Source: JAADIV01 sp964439085
GTDB lineage: Bacteria > Desulfobacterota > Desulfobulbia > Desulfobulbales > VMSU01
DNA: 5,651 bases
Direction: 5' to 3'
Assembly: GCA_964439085.1 (NCBI GenBank)
Contig: CAYTNB010000170.1
Span: forward strand, 1 to 5,651
Part shown: one piece after another, positions 5,424-5,651 of the stretch
How positions within the stretch are numbered: the first letter of the stretch is position 1
Layout: each line of letters starts with the position of its first letter
Translations under genes and position numbers: made by a program
The notes under the pieces: model-generated
Told to the model about the DNA's origin: nothing
The model's database searches: none
What the model saw: only the letters and a program-made list of their open reading frames with translations

Positions 5424-5510
5424 GCCTGGGTGGCGGAACTGGTAGACGCAAGGGACTTAAAATCCCTCGGGTGTATACCCATGCGAGTTCGATTCTCGCC
5501 CTAGGCACCA
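5424..5510 (+). tRNA. tRNA-Leu (anticodon UAA)
   Basis: An 87-nt class II tRNA that decodes UUA (and UUG by wobble). The acceptor stem is GCCTGGG (5424-5430) with CCTAGGC (5500-5506), containing one G-U pair; discriminator A5507 and an encoded CCA (5508-5510) follow. The anticodon stem AGGGA/TCCCT (5451-5455, 5463-5467) encloses loop CTTAAAA with anticodon TAA at 5458-5460. The long variable arm GGGT-GTAT-ACCC (5469-5480) is diagnostic of the class II tRNAs (Leu/Ser/Tyr). The T arm is GCGAG/CTCGC with loop TTCGATT (5483-5499). Every stem is intact, so it should be functional. It lies 76 bp after cpoB on the same strand. Confidence 0.98.
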
Positions 5511-5516
5511 ATATTG

Positions 5517-5555
5517 ACGGGACTTTCAGATATTTCTGACTGTCCCGTTTTTTTT
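5517..5555 (+). terminator. Strong intrinsic terminator after tRNA-Leu
   Basis: ACGGGAC (5517-5523) pairs with GTCCCGT (5542-5548); inside, TCAGA (5526-5530) pairs with TCTGA (5535-5539) around a TATT tetraloop, with a 2x2 internal loop between the stems. Eight T residues (5548-5555) follow at once. It ends transcription of the tRNA and, if there is read-through, of the whole Tol operon. Confidence 0.96.
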
Positions 5556-5568
5556 AGTCTAACTTCCA

Positions 5569-5587
5569 CCCCTAATACGCCCCTAAT
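5569..5587. repeat. Two 8-bp direct repeats, 11-bp period
   Basis: CCCCTAAT occurs at 5569-5576 and again at 5580-5587, one helical turn apart. It sits in the 96-bp tail after the terminator, where I can support no gene. Two copies are too few to assign a role. Confidence 0.3.
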
Positions 5588-5651
5588 TATTCCATTGGAG
5601 TGGTCTAATAAAGATGGACACTAAAAGTTTGCGGATTATGTTCCGTAAAAC

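Noticed and set aside
5269..5511. Minus-strand open frame of 80 codons covering the tRNA
   Set aside because: It is the antisense of tRNA-Leu, a common source of false protein predictions; the tRNA folds perfectly.
5614..5651. Start of a possible gene at the right edge (MDTKSLRIMFRK...)
   Set aside because: Only 12 codons are visible, the nearest GGAG (5596-5599) is too far from the ATG, and nothing identifies it. A resemblance to an insertion-sequence end around 5601-5621 is too vague to support.
1..5651. Search for CRISPR arrays, toxin-antitoxin pairs, defence genes or riboswitches
   Set aside because: No regularly spaced direct repeats, no small paired genes with such motifs, and no recognisable riboswitch core were seen on either strand.

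Overview
This window holds most of a Tol-Pal cell-envelope operon, all on the + strand, followed by a tRNA-Leu gene. The order is tolQ (226-924), tolR (934-1341), tolA (1497-2456), tolB (2814-4106), cpoB/ybgF (4307-5347), tRNA-Leu(UAA) (5424-5510), and a strong intrinsic terminator (5517-5555). A Tol-Pal operon means a Gram-negative (diderm) bacterium. The protein style (TonB-like TolA, long CpoB with a possible lipoprotein signal), the moderately AT-rich composition, and intergenic motifs that I remember from Desulfobacterota genomes (GTCGTAAAAAGT-type ends, TTCGACAAGCTCA) suggest a deltaproteobacterial lineage such as the Desulfobacterales or Desulfobulbales. That placement is inference and was not checked by search.

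Function: TolQ and TolR form the inner-membrane proton channel. TolA is the energised arm crossing the periplasm. TolB is the periplasmic propeller that normally shuttles between TolA and the lipoprotein Pal. CpoB is the TPR protein that links Tol function to peptidoglycan synthesis at division. Together they pull the outer membrane inward during constriction and maintain lipid balance.

Layout: 1-225 is a non-coding leader with small inverted repeats and a possible promoter. tolQ and tolR are tightly spaced (9 bp). From tolR onward the operon is unusually loose, with spacers of 155 bp (tolR-tolA), 357 bp (tolA-tolB) and 200 bp (tolB-cpoB). The tolA-tolB spacer carries a MITE-like element of about 210 bp with terminal inverted repeats and a 27-pair internal stem. 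The tolB-cpoB spacer is rich in inverted repeats and lies exactly where pal is normally found; pal is absent from this window. From 5556 to the end there is only a short tail with no supported gene.

The genes themselves are ordinary core envelope genes and I see no new enzymatic or defence system. The noteworthy signals are the repeat elements wedged into the operon, the missing pal, structured spacers, and small sequence departures in TolA and CpoB.
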